Assembly: GCA_002508545.1 (NCBI GenBank)
Contig: DAVH01000050.1
Location: forward strand, 1-11,645
DNA: 11,645 nucleotides
Reading direction: 5' to 3'
Origin: Methanomassiliicoccus sp. UBA6
Lineage (GTDB): Archaea; Thermoplasmatota; Thermoplasmata; Methanomassiliicoccales; Methanomassiliicoccaceae
How positions within the stretch are numbered: position 1 is the stretch's first letter; each line of letters begins with the position of its first letter. This document shows positions 1-5,731 of the stretch, piece after piece. The position numbers and the translations under genes were made by a program. The notes beneath the pieces were generated by a model that saw only the letters and a program-made list of their open reading frames with translations, ran no database searches and was not told the DNA's origin.

Positions 1-1606
1 TGTCCCCGGTGATCATCACCGTCCGCACCCCCTCGCGCTTCAGCGCGGCGATCGCCTCCCTCGACTCCTGCCTGACCCTGTCGGCCAGGGCGAAGGCGGC
101 CAGGGCTCGGCCGTCCGAGACCAGGAGCACCACCGTCCGCCCCCCGCGGGACAGCGGGGCAATGTCCGGCGTCTCGCTCACGCCCATCTCTTTCAGCGCG
201 GAGGGGGAGAGCATGAGGTGCTCGCGCCCGTCCACGGTCGCCCGCGCTCCCTTGCCCGGTATGGCGCGGAAATCATGGGCCTCGGCGGGGGCGAGGCCGC
301 GCTCCCGGGCGGACGCGGTTATGCCCCGGGCGATGGAGTGCTCCGAGCCTGCCTCCACCGCCGCGGCGATGCGCAGCGCCTCCTCCTCGCTGATGTCCGC
401 GAACGGAGTGATTCCGACCACCCTGAAGTTGCCCTCGGTGAGCGTGCCGGTCTTGTCGAACACCACGGTGTCCACGTTCCGCGCCCGCTCGAAGGCGTTC
501 CGTTCCCGCACCAGGAACCCGGAGCGGGCGGCGAGCACCGTGGATATCGCCACCACCAGCGGTATGGCGAGCCCGAGCGCGTGGGGGCAGCAGATGACCA
601 TCACCGTCACCGCGCGCTCCACTGCGAAGCCCGAGGTCTCGCCGATCAGCAGCCAGGCGGCCAGGGTCAGCGCGCCGCTGACCAGGGCGATGATCGTGAG
701 CACGAGAGCGGCGCGGTCGGCGATATCCTGGCTGCGGGAGCGGCTCTCCTGGGCCCGGCGCACGAGGTCGATGACCTGGCTGAGGTATGTCTCATGTCCA
801 GTGCGGGTGACCTTGACGGTCAGGGCGCCCTCGCCGTTGATGGAGCCGCCGATGACCCCGTCCCCGGGGGCCTTGGGCACCGGGCGGGACTCGCCGGTCA
901 GCAGCGATTCGTCAAGATCGCTCTCCCCCTTGACCACCTCCCCGTCGGTGGGGACCTTGGAGCCTGGGCGCACCAGGACCACGTCGCCCGGGCGGAGGTC
1001 CTCGGCCCTTACCTTGACGATCCCGCCGTCCCGGACGACCTCCGCCTCCGCCGGGAGGACGCGGGCGAGCTCCTCCAGCGCCCTGGACGCGCCCTGCACC
1101 GAGCGCATCTCCAGGTAGTGGCCGAGGAGCATGATGTCTATCAGGGTGGCCAGCTCCCAGAAGAACACCGTGCCCTCGAGGAAGAGCACCGAGGCGGCGC
1201 TGTACAGGTACGCCACGGTGATCGCCAGGCCGATCAGCGTCATCATGCCCGGCAGGCGGGAGCGCAGCTCGCTCACCAGGCCGGTGAGGAACGGCCACCC
1301 GCCGTAGGCGAACACCACGGTGGACAGCAGCAGGAGCGCGATGTCGGAGAACGGCAGGTCCACCGAGAAGCCGAAGAGCATCTGCACTTCCGGCGTCAGG
1401 ATGAGTATCGGCACCGTGAGCACGATGCATACCCAGAACCGGCGCAGCATGTCCCGGGCCATGCCCCCGTGCCCCATGCCTCGGTGCTGCGGCCCCCCGC
1501 CCGCGCCGTGCTCGACCTTCGGCCCGGGACCGTGGCCAGCGCCCATGTCATGCCGCTGAGGGGACTTGGCCTCGTGCTCCTGGTCGTGGCCGCCGTGGTG
1601 CTCCAT
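1..1606 (-). CDS. copB: CopB-type copper-translocating P-type ATPase (partial, C-terminus off the left edge)
   Basis: This is a P1B heavy-metal ATPase that should pump copper out across the cytoplasmic membrane at the cost of ATP. The 535 visible residues begin with a His/Met/Gly-rich tail (9 His in residues 1-46) in place of a CxxC HMA domain. Membrane helices follow at about 54-80, 87-109, 120-140 and 144-164. The actuator loop has LDESLLTGES (231-240). The metal-site helix carries C340-P341-H342, the CPH motif of P1B-3/CopB pumps, as opposed to the CPC motif of CopA. The phosphorylation site is DKTGTLTE (384-391) and the ATP domain has GKG (451-453) and TGD (533-535). The frame leaves the window before the GDGxND hinge and the last two helices. 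The usual HP dipeptide of the nucleotide domain reads H423-S424. The start at 1606 is chosen because it includes the whole His-rich tail; no Shine-Dalgarno is visible. The MFS gene ends 28 bp upstream, so co-transcription is likely. The family call is firm; the metal (Cu2+ or Cu+) is inferred from CPH. Confidence 0.92.
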   Translation of the reverse strand, partial: MEHHGGHDQEHEAKSPQRHDMGAGHGPGPKVEHGAGGGPQHRGMGHGGMARDMLRRFWVCIVLTVPILILTPEVQMLFGFSVDLPFSDIALLLLSTVVFAYGGWPFLTGLVSELRSRLPGMMTLIGLAITVAYLYSAASVLFLEGTVFFWELATLIDIMLLGHYLEMRSVQGASRALEELARVLPAEAEVVRDGGIVKVRAEDLRPGDVVLVRPGSKVPTDGEVVKGESDLDESLLTGESRPVPKAPGDGVIGGSINGEGALTVKVTRTGHETYLSQVIDLVRRAQESRSRSQDIADRAALVLTIIALVSGALTLAAWLLIGETSGFAVERAVTVMVICCPHALGLAIPLVVAISTVLAARSGFLVRERNAFERARNVDTVVFDKTGTLTEGNFRVVGITPFADISEEEALRIAAAVEAGSEHSIARGITASARERGLAPAEAHDFRAIPGKGARATVDGREHLMLSPSALKEMGVSETPDIAPLSRGGRTVVLLVSDGRALAAFALADRVRQESREAIAALKREGVRTVMITGD

Positions 1607-1634
1607 GCCCGAAATTATTGGAGCGGCGAGGCAA

Positions 1635-2903
1635 TCAAGATATCCTCGCTTGTTCACTGGGGACGTCCAGGGGAACGGCCTCCGGCCGCTGGTCCTCCAT
1701 GAGCATTATGGCCGGGACGAACATCGAGCCCAGGGCGGTGATGATCATGACCGCCCCTCCCAGGACGAACCACACCTGTATGCCCACGAACTCGGAGATC
1801 GGGCCGGCGAGCAGGAGGCCGATCGGGCTCATCGCCGCCACTCCGCTCCCCAGCATTGCGAGCACCCGTCCCTGCAGGTCGGCGCGGACCCCCTTCTGCA
1901 TGATGGCCACGATGGTCCCGTTGATCACCGGGAGCGCGAGGCCTATCAGGAGGCAGCCGAAGGCCGCCCATAGGTATCCGTCGGGCGGCAGGAACCCGAT
2001 GAGGCCGACCCCGATCCCGCACAGGCCGGTCGCGGCCATGCAGGTGACGATCTTTCTCTTCGTTCCGCCCCAGACGCCGAGGACGATCCCGCCGACGATC
2101 ATCCCCACCCCGGCCAGCGATTCGAGGGCGGCGTACGCGATCGCATCCCCGCCGAAGTGCTGCAGGGTGAGCAGGGGCAGGAGGGCGAACGCGGGAGTGA
2201 TGAGGAAGTTGATGAGCATGAATATGAGCATGACCCAGACCGCTCCCCGCCACGACCACAGGTAGGCTAACGCTTCCTTCGTGTCCTCCCAGACCGTCGC
2301 CCCCGCCCGCTCCGCGGCCCTGCGGACCTCGGGGATGTTGACCACCACCAGGGTAAGGATGGCGATGGCGGCGGTGATCACGTCGACCGAGAGCACCAGG
2401 GACATCGGCAGGAACGCCATCAACACCGCGCCCAGGGGCGGCGCGGCGATGGACGCCAGCCCGCGTATCGCCTCGTTCAGTCCGCTTATCCGGGCCAGGT
2501 GGCCCTCCGGGACCATGAGGGTGGTGGAGGCCTGCATGGCCGTCCAGTGGAACCCCGAGAACGCCGAGCGGGCCAGGAGGACGAGCATTATCTGGACGAT
2601 GTCCACCGTTCCCAGGGCGAAGGAGATCATCAAGAGCACGGTGACCAGGGCGGTCAGGCCGTCGGCGACGATCATCACCCGCTTGCGTCTCCACCGGTCG
2701 ACATATGCTCCTGCGAACGGCGTGAGAATGACCTGGGGCAGGACGCCCATGATCGCCGCTACCATCAGGACGATGGCCGAGCCGGTCTCCACCGTCAGCC
2801 ACCAGATAAGGGCGAACTGGACCAGGTTGCTCCCCAGCAGGGAAAACGCCTGTCCGGTCCATACGGTGAAGAACCTTCTGGTCCAGCTGCCCTCGGTGCC
2901 CAT
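1635..2903 (-). CDS. MFS transporter, MFS_3 / EntS- or macrolide-efflux-like exporter
   Basis: This 422-residue integral membrane protein has about 12 hydrophobic segments, the usual size and topology of a major facilitator. The loop between helices 2 and 3 carries the MFS motif A in the form GAYVDRWRRKR (65-75), with the conserved D69-R70 and basic run. A VPEGHL-type loop (131-136) and the GLNEAIRGLASIAAPPLGA stretch (141-159) resemble the MFS_3 exporter branch that includes EntS and MefA-like drug or siderophore exporters. These proteins normally use the proton gradient to expel small molecules. The substrate cannot be read from the sequence. The start at 2903 is supported by a TATA-like box centred about 26 nt upstream, which would give a leaderless message. 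The copper ATPase follows 28 bp after the stop, so the two are probably one transcript. This could hint at export of a metal complex or a toxic compound, but that link is only contextual. Confidence 0.88.
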   Translation of the reverse strand: MGTEGSWTRRFFTVWTGQAFSLLGSNLVQFALIWWLTVETGSAIVLMVAAIMGVLPQVILTPFAGAYVDRWRRKRVMIVADGLTALVTVLLMISFALGTVDIVQIMLVLLARSAFSGFHWTAMQASTTLMVPEGHLARISGLNEAIRGLASIAAPPLGAVLMAFLPMSLVLSVDVITAAIAILTLVVVNIPEVRRAAERAGATVWEDTKEALAYLWSWRGAVWVMLIFMLINFLITPAFALLPLLTLQHFGGDAIAYAALESLAGVGMIVGGIVLGVWGGTKRKIVTCMAATGLCGIGVGLIGFLPPDGYLWAAFGCLLIGLALPVINGTIVAIMQKGVRADLQGRVLAMLGSGVAAMSPIGLLLAGPISEFVGIQVWFVLGGAVMIITALGSMFVPAIMLMEDQRPEAVPLDVPSEQARIS

Positions 2904-2925
2904 CGCGTCAGTCCCCTATGTTATG

Positions 2926-2931
2926 CTATAT
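2926..2931 (-). promoter_or_regulatory. TATA-like box for the MFS exporter gene
   Basis: On the minus strand this reads ATATAG inside an AT-rich patch (CATATAGCATAACATA) surrounded by GC-rich DNA. Its centre is about 26 nt upstream of the ATG at 2903. That is the spacing from an archaeal TATA box to its transcription start, so the mRNA would begin at or next to the start codon. The lack of a good ribosome binding site before 2903 agrees with this. Confidence 0.5.
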
Positions 2932-2944
2932 GGACCCGGCCGAT

Positions 2945-2966
2945 GGGCCCCGGCGGTCCGGGGACC
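2945..2966. repeat. GC-rich hairpin between the zinc-ribbon cluster and the MFS gene
   Basis: CCCCGG (2948-2953) pairs with CCGGGG (2958-2963) across a 4-nt loop. After one mismatch, two more G-C pairs extend the stem. It lies 22 bp past the stop of the 221-residue zinc-ribbon gene and just upstream of the MFS promoter patch. It could help end the upstream transcript, but no T-run follows on the minus strand, so a terminator role is uncertain. Confidence 0.4.
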
Positions 2967-2987
2967 AGGGACGGAGCCCGCGCAACC

Positions 2988-3653
2988 TCATATCTTGCCG
3001 CCGCACTCGGAGCAGAACCTGGCCCCGGGCGGGTTCTGGGCCCCGCACTGGGGGCACTTGGGCATCCCCATGGGCGCGCCGCAGTTGTTGCAGAACTTGC
3101 CCTGCCCGGCGGGCTTGCCGCACTTCGGGCACATCGCCTGGCGTTGATCGATCTCCCCGGTGAACACCTGGGTCTGCTCGGCCTTCTTGACGATGTCCTG
3201 CTTCATCTTGTCGGCCCGGGCGGCGGCGACCTCCACCGATTCCAGGGGAGCATCGTCCACGCACAGAGAGGCCTCCTCGTTCCAGTCGTTATCGCACACC
3301 CACTTCTGGCACCGCGGGCAGCGGTGGAAGTGACCACGGGCCTCGTTCTGCGCTTCCTCGAAGGCGGCCTCGTGCTCCTTGTGCCAGGCCGGGGACTGGT
3401 TCTCGAACCTGGAGCTCATGATATCCCCTCCGGTGTGCCCGACGGTGGACAGCCCGGCGTTGTGGGCCAGGGAGCCCGCAGCGCTGGCGATCTTTCCGAT
3501 GTTGTCGAAGAAGCCCTTTTTCTTGTAGGTCTTCGAGGCGATGAACCTGGTCTTGTAGCCCTCGCTGCACTTGTCGCAGAAGAAGGTGAAGGTGAATCCG
3601 GCATCCGTGCTATCGTCCGAGTAGTTGTCGTTGAACGCTATCATCTTGCTCAT
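2988..3653 (-). CDS. Multi-zinc-ribbon protein of unknown function (221 aa)
   Basis: This 221-residue soluble protein probably binds several zinc ions. A first CxxC (C26, C29) is separated from a CPRC (C112, C115) by about 80 residues containing a Gly/Ala-rich stretch (51-78) and a charged helix (90-107), like a ribbon with a large insertion. C120 and C131 follow in a WVC...NDW...LC context. After a helical linker (135-165) come two compact ribbons: C175/C178 with C188/C191, and C200/C203 with C214/C217 at the C-terminus. The layout resembles bacterial and archaeal zinc-ribbon proteins with a YKTRF ... FHRCPRC..WVC core (recalled from memory, no function known). The open frame extends upstream to 3971, but that part overlaps the neighbouring ribbon gene in a shifted frame and has no ribbon pattern. 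The start at 3653 forms an ATGA overlap with the upstream stop, showing translational coupling. The role is unknown; ribbons of this kind usually bind protein or nucleic acid. Confidence 0.82.
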   Translation of the reverse strand: MSKMIAFNDNYSDDSTDAGFTFTFFCDKCSEGYKTRFIASKTYKKKGFFDNIGKIASAAGSLAHNAGLSTVGHTGGDIMSSRFENQSPAWHKEHEAAFEEAQNEARGHFHRCPRCQKWVCDNDWNEEASLCVDDAPLESVEVAAARADKMKQDIVKKAEQTQVFTGEIDQRQAMCPKCGKPAGQGKFCNNCGAPMGMPKCPQCGAQNPPGARFCSECGGKI

Positions 3654-3991
3654 TTCTTTGCCCCCGATATTGGTTTGTTGCACTTGGAACAGATTGGCCC
3701 CAGGGGAGGCTGCTCGAAGCCGCAGCGCTTCTGCTGGCACTTCACCATGAGCCTCGCCCCGCAGTGCTGGCAGTGATCCCCGAAGAACGTGATCTTGCCG
3801 CAGGAGGGACACGCCACGCTGAGGCTCTGGCCGCAACCGGCGCAGATCTTCCATCCTTCCTTGATCGGCGATCGGCACTTCGGGCATCGCAGCTCGTCCA
3901 CCGGGTTCCACTTCCCGCACATCGGGCAGGCGTTGGAATCGGGCGGCACCAGCTCTCCACAGTAACGGCATGGCCTCATGTAGCCTGGCAT
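3650..3991 (-). CDS. Small protein of four tandem zinc ribbons (double zinc ribbon family)
   Basis: This 113-residue protein is almost entirely zinc-binding modules. Four four-cysteine sets are visible: C8/C11/C22/C25, C36/C39/C50/C53, C61/C64/C74/C77 and C85/C90/C101/C104. The last opens with CX4C in place of CXXC. The first reads RPCRYCGELVP...CPMCGKW, typical of DZR-type ribbons. There is no signal peptide or membrane segment, so it should be cytoplasmic. The ATG at 3991 is preceded by a strong purine-rich GGAGGGAGGAGA ribosome binding site; an in-frame ATG at 3979 is less well placed. Its stop overlaps the start of the 221-residue ribbon gene by 4 nt, so the two proteins are made together and may act together. 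The 445-residue gene ends 52 bp upstream and is probably in the same transcript. The function is unknown; it could be an adaptor for protein-protein or nucleic-acid contacts. Confidence 0.8.
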   Translation of the reverse strand: MPGYMRPCRYCGELVPPDSNACPMCGKWNPVDELRCPKCRSPIKEGWKICAGCGQSLSVACPSCGKITFFGDHCQHCGARLMVKCQQKRCGFEQPPLGPICSKCNKPISGAKK

Positions 3992-3994
3992 TCT

Positions 3995-4003
3995 CCTCCC
4001 TCC
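3995..4003 (-). promoter_or_regulatory. Ribosome binding site of the four-zinc-ribbon gene
   Basis: The minus strand reads GGAGGGAGG, two overlapping copies of the GGAGG core, immediately upstream of the ATG at 3991. The distal copy is 7 nt from the ATG. This fixes the start at 3991 over the in-frame ATG at 3979. The AT-rich stretch just upstream (4007-4047) has several weak TATA-like strings, but none is clearly spaced to be called. Confidence 0.65.
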
Positions 4004-4043
4004 AGCGATAATATGGCGACGGAATTAATGAATCTTCTCATAT

Positions 4044-5381
4044 TCATCCGTCCCCCTCGGCCGCGCTTTCCTCCTCGGCCTCCGATGCAGACCACCTGCC
4101 GTTCCCCTTGGCCGAGGCGTTGAACGCGAGGAGCTCGGTGACCTTGGCCGTCCACTCCTCCGGGGAGGTGTGGGCGACGCGGCCGATGAACCTCGATCTC
4201 AGGTCCCGCAGCGATGGCATCAGGATCACGGAGAAGCGGTACTTGGCGTACTGAGGCGCGATGAGGTCCTCGTCCTTCAGGTATATCGGCTGCCTCCGGA
4301 AGTTGATCTCCTGCAGCCCAGCGGTAAGGATGTCCATGCACTCCTCGGCCGCCTCCCGCCTGGCGCCCTCGTCCATTCCCGGATACCGGTCCCGGGGGGC
4401 GATGCGGAAGAAGTAGGTCGCTCGCCCTCCGGAGGGACCGGAGGTGGCTTCCATGGCCACCGCGTTGCCCGGGTTCCCCAGCAGGGGGACCATGAACCAG
4501 ATGTAGTCCTCCTCCGACGCGACCAGGGAGCGCTTGATCCCGATGCGGACCATGTTCCTCTTGCCCAGCGAGGTCAGGTGGTCGTACTCCCCTCCCATCC
4601 CCGCGGCCTTGAGCCGCGCTTCCAGGGCCGCGAAGAGCAGGGGATCGAGGTCTTCCAGGTCGAACCGGCGGGCGGCTCGTCCCTCCTTCAGCAGACGGGA
4701 CGCGGCGGGTAGCGTCTCCCCCGACGCGCCCGGGTATATGTCCTTCACCAGCGCCTGGACGTTGGCCTCCAGCTCGGCCATGGCGTCGGATATGCCCTTC
4801 CACAGGGGGTCCAGCTCCCGGCCCAGCATCCCGATGCCCAGCTGCTCTCCGCTGTCCAGCTCGATCCTCAGCACGTAGTCGCGGGCCTCGATCCCCCGGA
4901 TGTCGCTGTATCGCACCCTGGCCAGGGTGCCGCGGAGGGGCAAGATGACCAGCGCGGTGTCGTAGAGGCGGACCTGGACCTCGCCCTCCGCTCCCCGGAA
5001 GGGAGCGCGGAGCTCTCCTTTCACTCCCTGCTTGCGGAGCTTCTCGCCCATCAGGAGGTCCTTCATGATCAGCTCGTTGCGGGCGCGGTGGACCTCCCTG
5101 ACCACGTCGTCGTGCTGGCGGCCCATCATCGACAGCTCGGCCTTCGAGCCGTCGGCCGCGGAGATGAGCATCTTGTAGTTCGCCGTCTCGATGCCGGTGA
5201 CGCCCCGGAGCGACAGGCTGCTCGCCCCGCCCTGCGCTGGCCGCATGACAAGGACCTCGTCCCCGATCGAGATCTTACCCTCGCTCTGCGTCACCTTTCC
5301 CCCGGGATCGGTGAGCGTGAACCTCGCCGCAGCTTCCACGGAGGGAGAATCGCCTAAACACCGATAACCATTTCGGTGCAT
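4044..5381 (-). CDS. Unknown protein with a tandem-duplicated PH-like module
   Basis: I do not recognise this protein (445 residues from the ATG at 5381). It contains an internal duplication: residues about 35-116 and 133-214 align with each other, sharing GIE (63-65 and 163-165), a following Tyr and hydrophobic strand, a D/S-G turn, M-x-GR or MLGR (86-88 and 185-188), an acidic residue, and a closing helix with A..EL. Several strands ending in one helix suggest a PH-like fold, by pattern only. A linker (215-245) leads to an alpha/beta region (246-422), then a disordered acidic tail (430-445). There are no membrane segments. The first 14 codons (CGA, AAT, GGT, TTA and similar) are AT-rich and unlike the rest. 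A TATA-like box at about 5382-5391 would start transcription near 5361, inside them. A GTG at 5339 (Val15) may therefore be the true start. The gene sits 52 bp upstream of the zinc-ribbon pair and likely works with them. Confidence 0.72.
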   Translation of the reverse strand: MHRNGYRCLGDSPSVEAAARFTLTDPGGKVTQSEGKISIGDEVLVMRPAQGGASSLSLRGVTGIETANYKMLISAADGSKAELSMMGRQHDDVVREVHRARNELIMKDLLMGEKLRKQGVKGELRAPFRGAEGEVQVRLYDTALVILPLRGTLARVRYSDIRGIEARDYVLRIELDSGEQLGIGMLGRELDPLWKGISDAMAELEANVQALVKDIYPGASGETLPAASRLLKEGRAARRFDLEDLDPLLFAALEARLKAAGMGGEYDHLTSLGKRNMVRIGIKRSLVASEEDYIWFMVPLLGNPGNAVAMEATSGPSGGRATYFFRIAPRDRYPGMDEGARREAAEECMDILTAGLQEINFRRQPIYLKDEDLIAPQYAKYRFSVILMPSLRDLRSRFIGRVAHTSPEEWTAKVTELLAFNASAKGNGRWSASEAEEESAAEGDG

Positions 5382-5386
5382 TAAAT

Positions 5387-5404
5387 ATTATCAGGCCAGA
5401 TAAT
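5387..5404 (-). promoter_or_regulatory. Dyad operator candidate at the promoter of the PH-like gene
   Basis: ATTATC and GATAAT form 6-bp inverted arms around AGGCCA, whose GGCC core is itself symmetric, so 16 of 18 positions obey the dyad. On the minus strand it leads directly into AT-rich GATAATATTTAA, the best TATA candidate for the 445-residue gene. A dimeric regulator bound here would block or shape TATA access. The dyad is seen directly; the operator role is inferred. Confidence 0.4.
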
Positions 5405-5462
5405 GCTTTCATCCGCCCCGGCCAGCGGTCCACAGGAGCTTCCCGAACTATCGAGATGGCCA

Positions 5463-5470
5463 ATTATAAT
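5463..5470. promoter_or_regulatory. Palindromic TATA-like box, either strand
   Basis: ATTATAAT is identical on both strands and stands out as AT-rich in GC-rich surroundings. On the minus strand it could drive the PH-like gene with a leader of about 60 nt or more. On the plus strand it would start a transcript near 5493. There is no direct sign of which, if either, is used. Confidence 0.3.
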
Positions 5471-5602
5471 GCTGATTGTTAGTTAAGATATGTCCGCTCA
5501 CCTCCCGCATTCTAAACGAACAGGATGAGGGGCGGCGCCGTGTGCCGAGGTCGGGGAGCCTTGGGCCGATGCTCCTTCCCAACCTCCTTCCCCACCGCGT
5601 TC

Positions 5603-5616
5603 CGCGAGTGTTCGCG
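5603..5616. repeat. Small perfect hairpin followed by a T-run on the plus strand
   Basis: CGCGA and TCGCG pair around a GTGT loop. On the plus strand TCCCTTTTA follows directly, giving the look of a weak intrinsic terminator. No plus-strand gene precedes it, so it would only make sense as the end of an uncharacterised short RNA or as part of a leader. Confidence 0.35.
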
Positions 5617-5659
5617 TCCCTTTTACGCTGCGGAATCCGCGCCGGGTACGCTGGCCTCC

Positions 5660-5689
5660 AGCATCTGCCCGGAACGACGGCCAGATGCT
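5660..5689. repeat. Long inverted repeat upstream of the icd promoter
   Basis: AGCATCTG (5660-5667) and CAGATGCT (5682-5689) are perfect 8-bp inverted arms. Inside them, after one C/C mismatch, CCG (5669-5671) pairs with CGG (5678-5680) around a 6-nt loop. Arm centres are 22 bp apart, two helical turns, so a dimer could touch both on one DNA face. The repeat ends 13 bp before the icd TATA box, a position suited to an activator site. It could also fold as an RNA hairpin if transcribed from further upstream. Confidence 0.45.
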
Positions 5690-5702
5690 CAGGGAATCGC
5701 TC

Positions 5703-5708
5703 TTATAT
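5703..5708 (+). promoter_or_regulatory. TATA box of the icd gene
   Basis: TTATAT within CTTATATCA is centred about 26 nt upstream of the ATG at 5732, the canonical archaeal distance from TATA to transcription start. The transcript would therefore be leaderless, beginning at the first ATG. This favours 5732 over the second in-frame ATG at 5738. Confidence 0.6.
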
Positions 5709-5731
5709 CAGTTCCATGATTACGACCGGGA

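Larger units (their letters stand above)
5382..5731. other. Divergent intergenic region with promoter-like boxes and dyads
   Basis: This 350-bp stretch separates the minus-strand zinc-ribbon/PH-like cluster from the plus-strand icd gene. I see no convincing protein gene in it; the short open frames here lack start signals and family resemblance. It holds an 18-bp dyad by the minus-strand promoter (5387-5404), a palindromic TATA-like octamer (5463-5470), a string identical to part of the 16S anti-Shine-Dalgarno tail (TCACCTCC, 5498-5505), pyrimidine-rich runs (5571-5595), a hairpin followed by TCCCTTTTA (5603-5625), a short palindrome GCGGAaTCCGC (5630-5640), a long two-arm repeat (5660-5689) and the icd TATA box (5703-5708). 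No tRNA-like T-arm was found. Confidence 0.7.

Noticed and set aside
9..1702. Long plus-strand open frames opposite the copper ATPase
   Set aside because: They are rich in Arg, Ser, Pro and Ala with no recognisable domain, as expected for antisense frames in GC-rich DNA.
1635..2265. Plus-strand open frames opposite the MFS gene
   Set aside because: Low-complexity shadow translations; the minus-strand frame shows clear MFS motifs.
2988..3971. A single 327-residue fusion covering both zinc-ribbon genes
   Set aside because: The upstream part is a shifted-frame reading of the four-ribbon gene with no CxxC pairs; the ATGA overlap at 3650-3653 is a better explanation.
5275..5463. Minus-strand 62-codon open frame at the start of the PH-like gene
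   Set aside because: It overlaps the larger gene in another frame, has no start signal and has low-complexity basic content.
5499..5506. A minus-strand Shine-Dalgarno string complementary to the TCACCTCC motif
   Set aside because: No ATG lies at a suitable distance, and the GTG within it opens only a short frame that ends in TAG, so it does not mark a gene.
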